This document shows positions 46,344 to 56,474 of a stretch of DNA of 64,000 nucleotides, one piece after another. How positions within the stretch are numbered: position 1 is the stretch's first letter; the number at the start of each line of letters is the position of its first letter. The position numbers and the translations under genes were made by a program. The notes beneath the pieces were generated by a model. The model ran no database searches. It was not told where the DNA came from and was given only the letters and a program-made list of their open reading frames with translations. This DNA comes from Lachnospiraceae bacterium (GTDB lineage: Bacteria; Bacillota; Clostridia; Lachnospirales; Lachnospiraceae): the NCBI GenBank assembly GCA_024698715.1, contig JAILRA010000100.1, positions 36,629-100,628 on the forward strand, read 5' to 3'.

Positions 46344-47330
46344 ATGATATTATGCGTTTCTCTTAATCCCGCTGTGGATAAGATGATCAAATTAAATACC
46401 TTAAACATCGGAAAAGTAAACAGAGGTGTACTCGAAAGCGTACATGCCGGAGGAAAAGCCATAAATGTGGCTTACGACTTGAGTTTACAGGGTGAAAAAA
46501 CTTTTGTGACCGGATTTGTGGGCGGCAGATGCGGAAGGATGATAGAAGAGGAACTTAAGGAAAGAGGAATACCTTTTGAATTCATTCATCTTTCGAGCGA
46601 AACGCGAACCAACATGAATTATATCGATGCGCTCGGAAATGTAACTGAAATACTCGAGAACGGACATCTGGTGGATGCAAGAAGCGAAGAGGAATTCCTG
46701 CATTTATACATGCAGCTTTTGAAAAAAGCGGATATCGTTGTTCTTTCCGGAAGTCTTCCCATAGGACTCAATGACGAATTTTATGCGACATTGACTGATT
46801 TTGCCAACAGGGAAGGCGTGCCTGTATGCCTGGACGGTTCCAATATGGCACTTCTTTACGCCGTCACCCATTCGCCTTTTCTTATCAAGCCGAATATAGG
46901 TGAAATGGAGAATCTCACCAAGCATAAATATGATTTGACCGAGCTGGACAACGGATTTGAAGCCTTCTTTGAGAGCCTTTCTTTTAAAAATGTCCTGCTC
47001 GAAGATCTTAAGTATTTAAGAAAACTCGGAATAGCCATCGTATGTCTGACTTTCGGAAACAGGGGAGCGCTTATCTATGCCAAGAACGAGATCATCTTCT
47101 GCGATGCTCCCGATGTCGAGGTAGTAAATACTGTCGGAAGCGGAGACTGCATGCTTGCTTCGCTTATTCATTCTCTGAACAGGAAGGCAAACCTTCTGGA
47201 AGCACTGATCTATGCATCCGCCGTGTCGAGTGCGCATGTTAATACGATGAATGTAGGTGACGTGGATCCGAATCTCGTCGCAGAATTGACCGGCAAGGTA
47301 AAACATGCGGTTTTTAAAGTAGGAGACTGA
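46344..47330 (+). CDS. PfkB-family sugar-phosphate kinase (1-phosphofructokinase-like)
   Basis: 328 aa. NPAVDKMI start, GGKAINVAYDL substrate motif, GFVGG and GSGDCMLA near residue 265 (anion hole and catalytic Asp) place it with FruK/LacC kinases. It phosphorylates a hexose monophosphate, most likely fructose-1-phosphate or tagatose-6-phosphate; no PTS gene is nearby to decide. A G-rich ribosome site precedes it. Only 2 bases separate its stop from the priA start. Confidence 0.85.
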   Translation: MILCVSLNPAVDKMIKLNTLNIGKVNRGVLESVHAGGKAINVAYDLSLQGEKTFVTGFVGGRCGRMIEEELKERGIPFEFIHLSSETRTNMNYIDALGNVTEILENGHLVDARSEEEFLHLYMQLLKKADIVVLSGSLPIGLNDEFYATLTDFANREGVPVCLDGSNMALLYAVTHSPFLIKPNIGEMENLTKHKYDLTELDNGFEAFFESLSFKNVLLEDLKYLRKLGIAIVCLTFGNRGALIYAKNEIIFCDAPDVEVVNTVGSGDCMLASLIHSLNRKANLLEALIYASAVSSAHVNTMNVGDVDPNLVAELTGKVKHAVFKVGD

Positions 47331-47332
47331 AA

Positions 47333-49558
47333 TTGTACGCGAAAGTCATTGTAGATATATCACATGAAAAACTTGACCGTCCTTTTACATATATAATTCC
47401 CGATCATCTCTCTTCGCAGGTGGAAGAGGGAACGCTCGTGGAGATTCCCTTCGGAGCCGGAAACAAGATCATCAGCGGATATGTAACCGAGATCACGGAA
47501 GGCTGCGATTACGACCCTGCAAAAATAAAAGAGATAAAGGGTATCGTAAAGGGAAGCGTGAAAGCCGATTCGAACCTGATAAAACTTGCAACTTTTATAA
47601 GAAAGACTTACGGTTCGACTCAGATCAATGCGCTGAAAACGGTAACTCCGGTCAAGAAATGTATCAGAAGAGAAGTAAATAAAAGAGTTGTTGCCAATAT
47701 GGCACCCGACAAACTATACTTTCTCGCCGAAGAGGCTTCAAGAAAGCATAAGAATGCTCAGGAACGACTTATCAGGGAACTTATAAAATATCCCGACATT
47801 TCCTATTCTTTCATAACCGGGAAAATGAATGTTTCCGCACAGACGATAAATGCTCTTGTAAAAAACGATGTGATCAGGGTCGAGACGGAGACGGTATACC
47901 GTAATCCCATTAAAGTAGAAAGACCGGATGACAAAATCGTGGAGCTTTCCGAAGAGCAGATAAAGATAGTCAACGACGTAAATACGGATCTTAAAAACGG
48001 GATCAGAAATACATATCTCATTCACGGAATAACCGGATCGGGCAAGACAGAAGTGTATATGCATCTTATCGAGGACAGGCTCAGGGAAGGAAAGCAGGCG
48101 ATAATGCTCATTCCCGAGATCGCCCTGACTTATCAGAACGTGATGAGGTTTTATGCAAGATTCGGGGATCAGGTAAGTGTCATTCATTCCAAGATGACAC
48201 AGGGTGAAAGATACGATCAGTATCTTAAGGTAAAAGAAGGCAAAGTAAATATCATGATAGGTCCGAGATCGGCACTTTTCACACCGTTTGACAATCTCGG
48301 GATAGTCATTATAGATGAGGAACACGAAAGCTCATATAAAGCCGACAATATGCCCAAGTACCATGCCAGAGAGGTTGCCGAAAAACTCTGCGAACTGACG
48401 GACTCGGTACTTATCCTGGGTTCGGCCACACCTTCGATAGACAGCTATTATAAAGCTTCAAAGGGTATTTACAAGCTTTATAAACTGAACAGCAGGCTCA
48501 CGGGTAATACGCTTCCGAAGGTTTATGTGGAAGATATGAGGGAAGAATACAAAAACGGAAATAAATCCGTTTTTTCGGTGAGACTTCATAAACTTATCTC
48601 CGACAGACTTGAAAAAAGAGAGCAGATAATGCTGTTTTTGAACAGAAGGGGTATTTCGGGTTTTGTATCCTGCAGAGAGTGCGGAGAGGTCGTAAAATGT
48701 CCGCATTGTGATGTATCACTTTCATATCACAGGGATGGTATGTTAAAATGTCATTATTGCGGGTATGAAATACCTTTTTCGAACGAATGTCCCAAATGTC
48801 ATGCGCAAAAGGTCAAAGGATTCAAAGCCGGTACACAGATGATAGAGGATTTTGTAAGAAAAGAATTTCCTCACGCACTGACATTGAGAATGGATGCCGA
48901 TTCGACCAAAAAGACGGAAGACTACGAATCCATACTGGCGAAATTCGCCAATAACGAAGCAGATATCCTTATAGGTACCCAGATGATCGTAAAAGGTCAT
49001 GATTTTAAAGATGTTACTCTTGTGGGGATCGTGGCAGCAGACATGGCGCTTAATGCCGAGGATTACAGAGCGGGAGAAAGAGCTTTCCAGCAGCTTGTTC
49101 AGGCGAGCGGCAGAGCGGGAAGAGGAGAAAATCCCGGAGAAGTTGTAATACAGACATATCAGCCCGACCATTATGCGGTAACTTACGCCGAAAATCAGGA
49201 TTACGAAGGTTTTTACGAGGAAGAGATCAAATACCGTGAATTGATGATGTATCCTCCGGTAGGCAATCTTCTGGGGATCCAGATCACGGGTGATGAAGAA
49301 AAAAGAGTCGAAAAGCTTTCGAGAGTTGTTTCCGATATGATCGATAAAATGCCCGAAAGGGAAAAAATAGGAAAGATCGGTCCGGCAAATGCGACTCTTT
49401 CAAAAAAATGCGATATTTACCGAAGGGTTATCTATATTAAAAGTTATGAATACGAAGATCTTATAAAGATCAAGGATTTTATTGAAAAGGAAACCGAAAG
49501 ATTCAAACTGACCAAAGAGAGCATCATGTTTGATTTTAACCCCATGAACGGTTTCTGA
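47333..49558 (+). CDS. priA: Primosomal helicase PriA
   Basis: 741 aa, TTG start with AGGAG eight bases upstream, inside the end of the preceding gene. N-terminal DNA-binding domain, Walker A GITGSGKTEVY (about 240), DEEH box, eight-Cys zinc region (CRECGEVVKCPHC and CHYCGYEIPFSNECPKC) and ASGRAGR motif. Restarts stalled replication forks. First gene of the long translation/signalling operon. Confidence 0.95.
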   Translation: MYAKVIVDISHEKLDRPFTYIIPDHLSSQVEEGTLVEIPFGAGNKIISGYVTEITEGCDYDPAKIKEIKGIVKGSVKADSNLIKLATFIRKTYGSTQINALKTVTPVKKCIRREVNKRVVANMAPDKLYFLAEEASRKHKNAQERLIRELIKYPDISYSFITGKMNVSAQTINALVKNDVIRVETETVYRNPIKVERPDDKIVELSEEQIKIVNDVNTDLKNGIRNTYLIHGITGSGKTEVYMHLIEDRLREGKQAIMLIPEIALTYQNVMRFYARFGDQVSVIHSKMTQGERYDQYLKVKEGKVNIMIGPRSALFTPFDNLGIVIIDEEHESSYKADNMPKYHAREVAEKLCELTDSVLILGSATPSIDSYYKASKGIYKLYKLNSRLTGNTLPKVYVEDMREEYKNGNKSVFSVRLHKLISDRLEKREQIMLFLNRRGISGFVSCRECGEVVKCPHCDVSLSYHRDGMLKCHYCGYEIPFSNECPKCHAQKVKGFKAGTQMIEDFVRKEFPHALTLRMDADSTKKTEDYESILAKFANNEADILIGTQMIVKGHDFKDVTLVGIVAADMALNAEDYRAGERAFQQLVQASGRAGRGENPGEVVIQTYQPDHYAVTYAENQDYEGFYEEEIKYRELMMYPPVGNLLGIQITGDEEKRVEKLSRVVSDMIDKMPEREKIGKIGPANATLSKKCDIYRRVIYIKSYEYEDLIKIKDFIEKETERFKLTKESIMFDFNPMNGF

Positions 49559-49614
49559 TATATTGAATATTTACCGTTTATACTGTTACGGTTTATTTGT
49601 TTTAAGGAGGGAAT

Positions 49615-50079
49615 ATGGCACTTAGAATTATTCGTGAGATTGGAGAAGACTGTTTGAGATGCGTTTGCAAGGAAGTTACCGAGATCAATCCGAGAATACT
49701 TGAACTTATCGAAGATCTGAAAGACACGATGTATAACGCGGACGGAGTAGGACTGGCTGCACCTCAGGTCGGTGTCAGAAAAAGAGTGGCTGTAGTCGAT
49801 GTCGGTGACGGCCCCGTGGTACTTATTAATCCCGAAGTGGTCAGTGCCGAAGGAGAACAGACGGGAAATGAAGGATGTTTGTCGGTTCCCGGTAAATGCG
49901 GTATTGTCACAAGACCGATGAAAGTTAAGGTAAGAACGAGAAACCTTGATTTTGAATGGGAAGAGATCGAAGGCGAGGAACTCTTTGCAAGAGCCATGCT
50001 TCACGAGATGGACCACCTTGACGGAGTTATCTATGTGGATAAGGTTGAGGGCGAACTTCAGGATGTTGAAAGTCAGTAG
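49615..50079 (+). CDS. def: Peptide deformylase
   Basis: 154 aa. The three metal/catalytic motifs GVGLAAPQVG, EGCLSV and HEMDHLDG are all present. Removes formyl groups from nascent proteins. AAGGAGGG ribosome site. Followed by fmt at 10 bases, pairing formylation with deformylation. Confidence 0.96.
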   Translation: MALRIIREIGEDCLRCVCKEVTEINPRILELIEDLKDTMYNADGVGLAAPQVGVRKRVAVVDVGDGPVVLINPEVVSAEGEQTGNEGCLSVPGKCGIVTRPMKVKVRTRNLDFEWEEIEGEELFARAMLHEMDHLDGVIYVDKVEGELQDVESQ

Positions 50080-50089
50080 GAATTAAAAT

Positions 50090-51031
50090 ATGAAAATTAT
50101 TTTTATGGGAACACCCGATTTTGCGGTGTCTGCATTAAGAAAACTGCATGAAGCGGGTCATGAGATCGTACTGGTGGTTACCCAGCCGGATAAACCCAAG
50201 GGAAGAAGCAAACTTTACCTTGCTACCCCTGTAAAAGAAGAAGCATTAAGACTCGGGATCGAAGTGTTTCAGCCCGACAGGATCAAAAAAAGCGAAAATA
50301 TCGAAGTCCTGAAAAAATACGAAGCCGATGTATTTGTAGTGGCTGCTTTCGGACAGATCCTTTCAAAAGAAATACTCGATATGCCGAAATACGGATGCAT
50401 CAATATTCACGCATCACTTCTTCCGAAATACAGAGGAGCAGCGCCGATCCAGTGGGCGATCCTTAACGGAGAAAAAAAGAGCGGTGTCACGATAATGCAG
50501 ATGGATGAAGGTCTTGATACCGGCGATATGCTCCTTTCAAAAGAAGTTGATATAGAAGATACGGATACGGCGGACCTGCTGCATGACAAACTGAGCGAGA
50601 CAGGTGCGGATCTTATCGTCGAGGCATTGGATATTCTTGAAAAAGGAGAACTTAAGGCAATACCCCAGCCCGAAGGACCTCTTTTTTATGCATCCATGAT
50701 CAAAAAGGAAGACGGTGCGCTTGATTTTACAAAGAGAGCGAATGAGATCGCGCTTAAAGTCAGAGCATTTCAGTCGTGGCCCGGAACATTTGCTTCTTTA
50801 AACGGAAACTATATAAAATTCTGTATGGCTGAACCGGTTTTTGAAGAAAGCGGTAAAGAACCGGGAACCGTATGCAGGGTTGAAAAAGACTGCTTTTATG
50901 TACAGACGGGCGAAGGTGAACTTAAGGTTACACGCATTCAGCCCCAGGGCAAAAAAGCAATGAGCGTGAAAGATTATTTCCTCGGAAACAAAATAGAACT
51001 CGGAGATATATTTACGAAAACCGAGCGATAA
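50090..51031 (+). CDS. fmt: Methionyl-tRNA formyltransferase
   Basis: 313 aa. GTPDFAVSAL start, INIHASLLPKYRGAAPIQW catalytic stretch and IMQMDEGLDTGDML are diagnostic. Uses 10-formyl-THF to formylate initiator Met-tRNA. Standard length. Confidence 0.96.
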   Translation: MKIIFMGTPDFAVSALRKLHEAGHEIVLVVTQPDKPKGRSKLYLATPVKEEALRLGIEVFQPDRIKKSENIEVLKKYEADVFVVAAFGQILSKEILDMPKYGCINIHASLLPKYRGAAPIQWAILNGEKKSGVTIMQMDEGLDTGDMLLSKEVDIEDTDTADLLHDKLSETGADLIVEALDILEKGELKAIPQPEGPLFYASMIKKEDGALDFTKRANEIALKVRAFQSWPGTFASLNGNYIKFCMAEPVFEESGKEPGTVCRVEKDCFYVQTGEGELKVTRIQPQGKKAMSVKDYFLGNKIELGDIFTKTER

Positions 51032-51061
51032 AAGGCGGAACCGTCAGGGGCAGATCGGAAA

Positions 51062-52408
51062 ATGAAAAAGAACAGTGATCTTGAGATCAGAAAAATCGTA
51101 CTTGAAGCTTTGATCCAATCCGAAAAATCGAATATTCCTTCACATATTCTGATAAAAGACGTGCTTGATAAGTATGACTATCTGTCAAAGAATGAGAAAG
51201 CTTTAATGAGCACTATCTTTAAAGGTGTCATTGAAAGAAGGATCGAACTTGATTACGTGATCGATCATTTTTCTAAAACTCCGGTCAAAAAGATGAAAAT
51301 GCCCGTCAGGATAATACTTGAGATGGGCGTATACCAGATCCTTTACATGAATTCTTTTGACACGCTTGCAGTAAATACAAGCGTGGAACTGGCCAAAAAG
51401 AAAGGATTTGCCACGCTTTCGGGATTTGTGAATGCGGTTCTTCGAAATATCGAAAGAAACAAAAACGATATTGAATATCCCAAAAAAGGAGAGAAGGATT
51501 ATCTTTCCGTAAAATATTCCATCCCTTCTTTTATTACGGATCTTTTGTCGGAACAGTATGATGCGGATGTTCTTGAAAAAATGTTCGATGCTTCGCTAAA
51601 AAACGATCATCTCAGAGTTCGTTTAAGGGAAGCGGCGGATGCCGAAAAGAAGAATGCAGTTATAAAAGAGATCAGGGATAAAGGTGCGGAAATAACACAA
51701 ACCGCAGGATTTGATGATCTTTATAAAGTTAAGGGGGTCGGAAATATCTCCGAACTTAAATCCTTTACGGACGGTGATATCTATATTCAGGATACGGGCA
51801 GCTACATACTCTGTAAGAATGTTTCGGGCGGAAAGAACATACTGGATGCCTGTGCCGCACCCGGTGGAAAGAGCATTTTCCTTTCTGAAAGATTTCCGGA
51901 TTCGGTGATCACGGCATGCGACGTATCGGATGAAAAACTTAAGAAGATGGCTGAGAATATCGAAAGGTGCAAAGTCTCGAACGTTAAAATCAAAAAAGCC
52001 GATGCAACGGTTTTTAATCCCGAATGGGAAGAATATTTTGATGTTGTACTCTGTGATGTTCCCTGTTCAGGTCTCGGTGTTATCGGAAAAAAACAGGATA
52101 TCAAATACAATCTGTCGCCCGAAGGACTCGAAAGCCTTTACGAACTCCAGAAAAACATTCTCGCTAATGTTTCAAGATACGTCAAAAAAGACGGGTATCT
52201 TATTTATTCGACATGTACGGTAAATAAAAAGGAAAACGAGTACAGAGTCGGGGAATTCATGAAGAACGGCGGATTCGAGTATTCGAAATTTGCTTTTCTT
52301 CCCGATGAATACAAGAACGGATATAACGGCAGAACGTTATCTTTAATACAGGGACAGAACGATTCGGACGGCTTTTTTACGGCTGTATTAAAAAGAAAAA
52401 GCCGGTAA
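51062..52408 (+). CDS. rsmB: 16S rRNA m5C967 methyltransferase RsmB
   Basis: 448 aa. NusB-like N-terminal helical domain (about 1-140), then a SAM fold with DACAAPGGKS and two catalytic Cys in DVPCSG and YSTCTV. It makes m5C967 in 16S rRNA (E. coli numbering). Confidence 0.94.
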   Translation: MKKNSDLEIRKIVLEALIQSEKSNIPSHILIKDVLDKYDYLSKNEKALMSTIFKGVIERRIELDYVIDHFSKTPVKKMKMPVRIILEMGVYQILYMNSFDTLAVNTSVELAKKKGFATLSGFVNAVLRNIERNKNDIEYPKKGEKDYLSVKYSIPSFITDLLSEQYDADVLEKMFDASLKNDHLRVRLREAADAEKKNAVIKEIRDKGAEITQTAGFDDLYKVKGVGNISELKSFTDGDIYIQDTGSYILCKNVSGGKNILDACAAPGGKSIFLSERFPDSVITACDVSDEKLKKMAENIERCKVSNVKIKKADATVFNPEWEEYFDVVLCDVPCSGLGVIGKKQDIKYNLSPEGLESLYELQKNILANVSRYVKKDGYLIYSTCTVNKKENEYRVGEFMKNGGFEYSKFAFLPDEYKNGYNGRTLSLIQGQNDSDGFFTAVLKRKSR

Positions 52409-52412
52409 AACA

Positions 52413-53459
52413 ATGAAAGATATAAGAAATCTCACGCTTGACGAACTGAAGACGGAAATCGAAAACCTGGGTGAGGCGCGTTATCGTGCTTCACAGATTT
52501 TCGAATGGCTTCACGTAAAACTTGTAAGAGATTTTGACGAGATGAGCAATCTCTCAAAGGATCTTAGAAATAAATTAAAGAACAATTACGAAATATCCAA
52601 TCTAAAACCGGTAAGGGTGAGCGAATCAAAGATCGATTCCACAAAAAAATTCCTGTTTGAGACTCCGGACGGCAATTTTATAGAAAGCGTCTGGATGCAG
52701 TACCATCACGGCAATTCCGTATGTATTTCATCCCAGATCGGATGCAGGATGGGCTGCCGATTCTGTGCTTCGACCATCGACGGACTGGAAAGAAGCCTGA
52801 CTTCGGCAGAAATGCTCGAACAGATTTATGAGATCATCCGTATCACCGGTGAAAAAGTTTCTAATGTCGTTGTAATGGGGATGGGCGAACCCATGGACAA
52901 TTACGACAATGTCATAAAGTTTGTGAAACTTTTAACGTGCAAAGACGGCTTGAATATTTCCGGGAGAAGTGTTACAGTATCAACTTGTGGGATTGTGCCC
53001 ATGATGAAAAAATTTGCCGAAGAGGGATTACAGGTTACTCTGGCACTGTCGCTTCATGCTCCCAATGATGCGAAAAGAAGGGAACTGATGCCGATCGCCA
53101 ACAGCTATTCCATTAAGGAATGCCTTGAGGCCTGCGATTATTATTTTGAGAAAACAGGCAGAAGAGTAAGCTATGAATATGCGCTTGTTTCGGGCGTTAA
53201 CGATAATGACGAAGAAGCGGAAGAACTGATCAAACTGCTTAAAGGTCATAACGGTCATGTGAATCTGATTCCCGTTAATCCCCTTAAGGAAAGAGATTAT
53301 AAAAGGTCGGACAAATCAAGGATATTCGCGTTTCAAAATAAACTTGAAAAAAACGGGATAAATGTTACTATAAGAAGGGAAATGGGCAAAGATATAGACG
53401 GTGCCTGCGGTCAGCTTCGACGCAGACACAATGAAGAAGCCCCGGGGGTTTTGTCGTGA
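52413..53459 (+). CDS. rlmN: Dual-specificity RNA methyltransferase RlmN
   Basis: 348 aa radical-SAM enzyme. GCRMGCRFCAS holds the CxxxCxxC cluster; the methyl-carrier Cys is near DGACGQL at the C-terminus. It makes m2A in 23S rRNA (A2503) and in tRNA. Needs Fe-S clusters, linking to the sufC unit. Ends in a 4-base overlap (GTGA) with the phosphatase. Confidence 0.95.
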   Translation: MKDIRNLTLDELKTEIENLGEARYRASQIFEWLHVKLVRDFDEMSNLSKDLRNKLKNNYEISNLKPVRVSESKIDSTKKFLFETPDGNFIESVWMQYHHGNSVCISSQIGCRMGCRFCASTIDGLERSLTSAEMLEQIYEIIRITGEKVSNVVVMGMGEPMDNYDNVIKFVKLLTCKDGLNISGRSVTVSTCGIVPMMKKFAEEGLQVTLALSLHAPNDAKRRELMPIANSYSIKECLEACDYYFEKTGRRVSYEYALVSGVNDNDEEAEELIKLLKGHNGHVNLIPVNPLKERDYKRSDKSRIFAFQNKLEKNGINVTIRREMGKDIDGACGQLRRRHNEEAPGVLS

Positions 53460-54190
53460 TTAAAGCTGTATCTAAAACAGATATAGGTAAGCTCAGACAA
53501 TTGAATCAGGATTTTGTATTTACTTCGACTTATCCTTTGGGGGCATTGGATAATCTTTTTCTGGTTGCGGACGGCATGGGCGGACACAAAGCAGGCGATT
53601 ATGCATCAAAATGTGCCGTTGAGACCATCATTGAGATGTGTTCGAAGAGCAGAGGGAAAAAGATTGTTACAGCCATTTCCGATGCGATTAACGAAGCCAA
53701 TACGAGAATAAGAAGAAAAGCAATGGAAGACGTCAATATGGTCGGTATGGGTACAACCGCGGTTCTGGCTACCATTTCCGATGAAACTCTTACCGTTGCG
53801 AATGTAGGTGACTCAAGACTTTATCTTATTTCCGAAGACAAAAAGATCACCCAGATCACCAGAGATCATTCACTTGTGGAAGAGATGGTCAGAATGGGAG
53901 GAATAGACAGAGTCAGTGCGAGAAACCATCCCGATAAGAATATAATTACCAGAGCTATAGGTGCTACCGGTAATGTCAATATAGATTTTTTTGAAGTTCC
54001 GTTAAGAGAGAACGATGTTATCCTTATGTGTTCCGACGGACTCAGCAATATGATAGAGGATAAAGATATCCTCGAAATCGTAACCTCGGATGAAAACCTG
54101 GAAGCTGTTGCGTCCAGGCTTATAGCTACTGCCAATGAAAACGGCGGAAATGACAATATATCCGTGGTCCTCTTAAGATACGAGCAATAG
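53456..54190 (+). CDS. prpC: PP2C-type Ser/Thr phosphatase (Stp1/PrpC)
   Basis: 244 aa, GTG start. Metal-binding Asp residues in VADGMGGHKAGD, CSDGLSNMI and GGNDNISVV are present. It reverses phosphorylation by the PrkC kinase encoded 13 bases downstream. Compact form without extra domains. Confidence 0.95.
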   Translation: MIKAVSKTDIGKLRQLNQDFVFTSTYPLGALDNLFLVADGMGGHKAGDYASKCAVETIIEMCSKSRGKKIVTAISDAINEANTRIRRKAMEDVNMVGMGTTAVLATISDETLTVANVGDSRLYLISEDKKITQITRDHSLVEEMVRMGGIDRVSARNHPDKNIITRAIGATGNVNIDFFEVPLRENDVILMCSDGLSNMIEDKDILEIVTSDENLEAVASRLIATANENGGNDNISVVLLRYEQ

Positions 54191-54203
54191 GAATGAGGTT
54201 TAT

Positions 54204-56474
54204 ATGGTAAAGATTGGTATGGTCATCGGAGGCCGATATGAAATTCAGCAATTGATCGGCACCGGTGGTATGTCAGATGTTTACAGAGCTAAAGACAATA
54301 AATTAAACAGGAATGTTGCAGTTAAGGTTTTGAAACAGGAATTCTCCGAGAACAGGGATTTTGTCGCCAAATTCAGGAGAGAGGCTGAAGCTGCGGCTAA
54401 TCTTATGCATCCCAATATCGTTACCGTATATGATGTCGGAGAGGACAGCGGAATCTCCTACATCGTAATGGAACTTGTTGACGGATATACTTTAAAGCAA
54501 TATATAGAAAAGAAATCCAGGCTGTCCATAACCGAGTGCATCAGTATCGCGATCCCGATAGCATCCGGTATTCAGGCCGCTCACAATAACGGCATCATTC
54601 ACAGAGACATCAAACCGCAGAATGTGATCATTTCCAAGGAGGGAAACGTAAAGGTCACGGACTTCGGTATTGCAAAGACTACTACTTCAAACACTATCTC
54701 CAGCAATGTAATGGGCAGTGTTCATTATACTTCTCCCGAGCAGGCGAGAGGCGGATTTTCCGATGAGAAGAGTGATATTTATTCACTCGGTATCACGCTT
54801 TTTGAAATGGTTACCGGAAGAGTGCCTTTTAACGGCGATACCACCGTTGCCATTGCGATCAAGCATATTCAGGAAGACATGCCTTCACCTCGTAATTTCG
54901 TGGAAGACATCCCCGTAAGTATTGAACAGATAATATTAAAATGTACGCAAAAGAGCCCCGATAGAAGATACCAGAATATGGGTGAAGTTATCGAGGATCT
55001 GAAGAAAGCGTATATTTCTCCCGATGAAAATTTCGTTAAGATCGATACATATGAGAAAAACTCTGTGACCATTACCAATATGGATCCGATCTACCGAAGG
55101 GAAAGAAAAGAAAATCAGGAGTCGGAAAAGAGAGCCGATAAGGAAAAAGTACGTATCAATAAAAACCGTTCGGATCTCGAACTTCCGAGAAATGTCAAGA
55201 ACAGCGAAGATTCCGAAAAACAGAATCCTGTCAGGGATAACAGGAAACCTGTTTCGAGAAATGATAAAAATCAGGGCCCGGTAAAGAAGAATCCTTCAAA
55301 GAATCAGGTTCAGAAACCGAATCCGAACAAGACTCAGGGACCTAAAAATCAGAATCAGCAAAAAGCTCAGGTAAGCAATAAGAATAACGTGCCGGTTAAG
55401 AATTACAATCAGAACAAAAAGAGTCCGGCACCTAACAAGAAGAAATCCAATCCGAATGCTGACAGGATCAAGACCGTTGTTATATGTGCATTTGCGGTTG
55501 CTATCGGAATACTTGTGCTTATACTTCTTGGAAATGCACTGGGAATATTCTCGGAAAAAGAAGATAAAAAACAGTTTGTTACGATTCCTACCGTAAGCAG
55601 GATGGTATCTTCCGAAGCCAGAAAGTATCTTGAGAATTACAATTTCGAAGTCGAAGAGGAATATGAACTTTCCGACGATGTTGCTCCAAATAGAGTAATA
55701 CGTACCGAGCCTTCAGCCGGCAACAATGTCGAAAAAGGCTCAAAGGTAATAATGTATATCAGCATGGAAAAAGACGGTTCACTTGTTCCCGACGTAACCG
55801 GTATGAGTGAAGCCGAGGCTACGGCTCGTATGGAAAACGAAGGATACCATGTAGAAAAAGTTCTTGAGAAGAGTGAGACCGTGCCCAAGGGAAATGTCAT
55901 TTCCCAGACTCCCGAAGGCGGAACTTCAGCAAACGGAAGCAAAAACGTTACTCTGGTCATAAGTGACGGATCGGCAAAAGAAAAGACCAAGATGCCGGAT
56001 CTTATCGGAAAGACGGAAGAGGAAGCCAGAAGTCTTGTTGCAAGTGTCGGAATGACCGTAACCGGAGTAATGGAAGTTTATTCCGATACCGTTGAAGTCG
56101 GACTGGTCTGCGGTCAGAGTTATACTGCGGGCAGCGTTGTCAAAGAGGGTTCGGAAGTTACTCTGAAACTCAGTCTCGGACCTGAACCGAGATATTATTC
56201 ATGCAATATACTCGTACAGGCTCCCGAAGGTTATTCGGGCGGTACTGCTTCCATAGTACTTAAAACAGCAGACGGAACAGAACTGTTTAACGAGATCACA
56301 TCGGTATTCCCGTTTAACATTAATCTTTCACAGATATATGCAGTGTCAAAGGGCATTGTTGAGATCAGATATACCATCATGGTTGAAGAACAGGTGGTGG
56401 ATGAAAACGGTAATGTGATCTCACAGATGGTACCCAAAGAAAATACCTTCAGCTATGAAGTGGAATTTCAGTAA
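54204..56474 (+). CDS. prkC: PASTA-domain Ser/Thr kinase PrkC
   Basis: 756 aa. Kinase domain (about 10-275) with GTGGMSDVY, VAVKVLK, HRDIKPQN and DFGIAK; a long Lys/Asn/Gln/Pro-rich linker (about 295-415); one membrane helix (about 422-446); three PASTA repeats (about 455-660); and an extra beta-rich outer domain (about 665-756). PASTA domains bind muropeptides or lipid II, so it senses wall state. Linked with its phosphatase prpC and with rsgA, a known substrate in related bacteria. Three PASTA repeats are standard. Confidence 0.96.
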   Translation: MVKIGMVIGGRYEIQQLIGTGGMSDVYRAKDNKLNRNVAVKVLKQEFSENRDFVAKFRREAEAAANLMHPNIVTVYDVGEDSGISYIVMELVDGYTLKQYIEKKSRLSITECISIAIPIASGIQAAHNNGIIHRDIKPQNVIISKEGNVKVTDFGIAKTTTSNTISSNVMGSVHYTSPEQARGGFSDEKSDIYSLGITLFEMVTGRVPFNGDTTVAIAIKHIQEDMPSPRNFVEDIPVSIEQIILKCTQKSPDRRYQNMGEVIEDLKKAYISPDENFVKIDTYEKNSVTITNMDPIYRRERKENQESEKRADKEKVRINKNRSDLELPRNVKNSEDSEKQNPVRDNRKPVSRNDKNQGPVKKNPSKNQVQKPNPNKTQGPKNQNQQKAQVSNKNNVPVKNYNQNKKSPAPNKKKSNPNADRIKTVVICAFAVAIGILVLILLGNALGIFSEKEDKKQFVTIPTVSRMVSSEARKYLENYNFEVEEEYELSDDVAPNRVIRTEPSAGNNVEKGSKVIMYISMEKDGSLVPDVTGMSEAEATARMENEGYHVEKVLEKSETVPKGNVISQTPEGGTSANGSKNVTLVISDGSAKEKTKMPDLIGKTEEEARSLVASVGMTVTGVMEVYSDTVEVGLVCGQSYTAGSVVKEGSEVTLKLSLGPEPRYYSCNILVQAPEGYSGGTASIVLKTADGTELFNEITSVFPFNINLSQIYAVSKGIVEIRYTIMVEEQVVDENGNVISQMVPKENTFSYEVEFQ

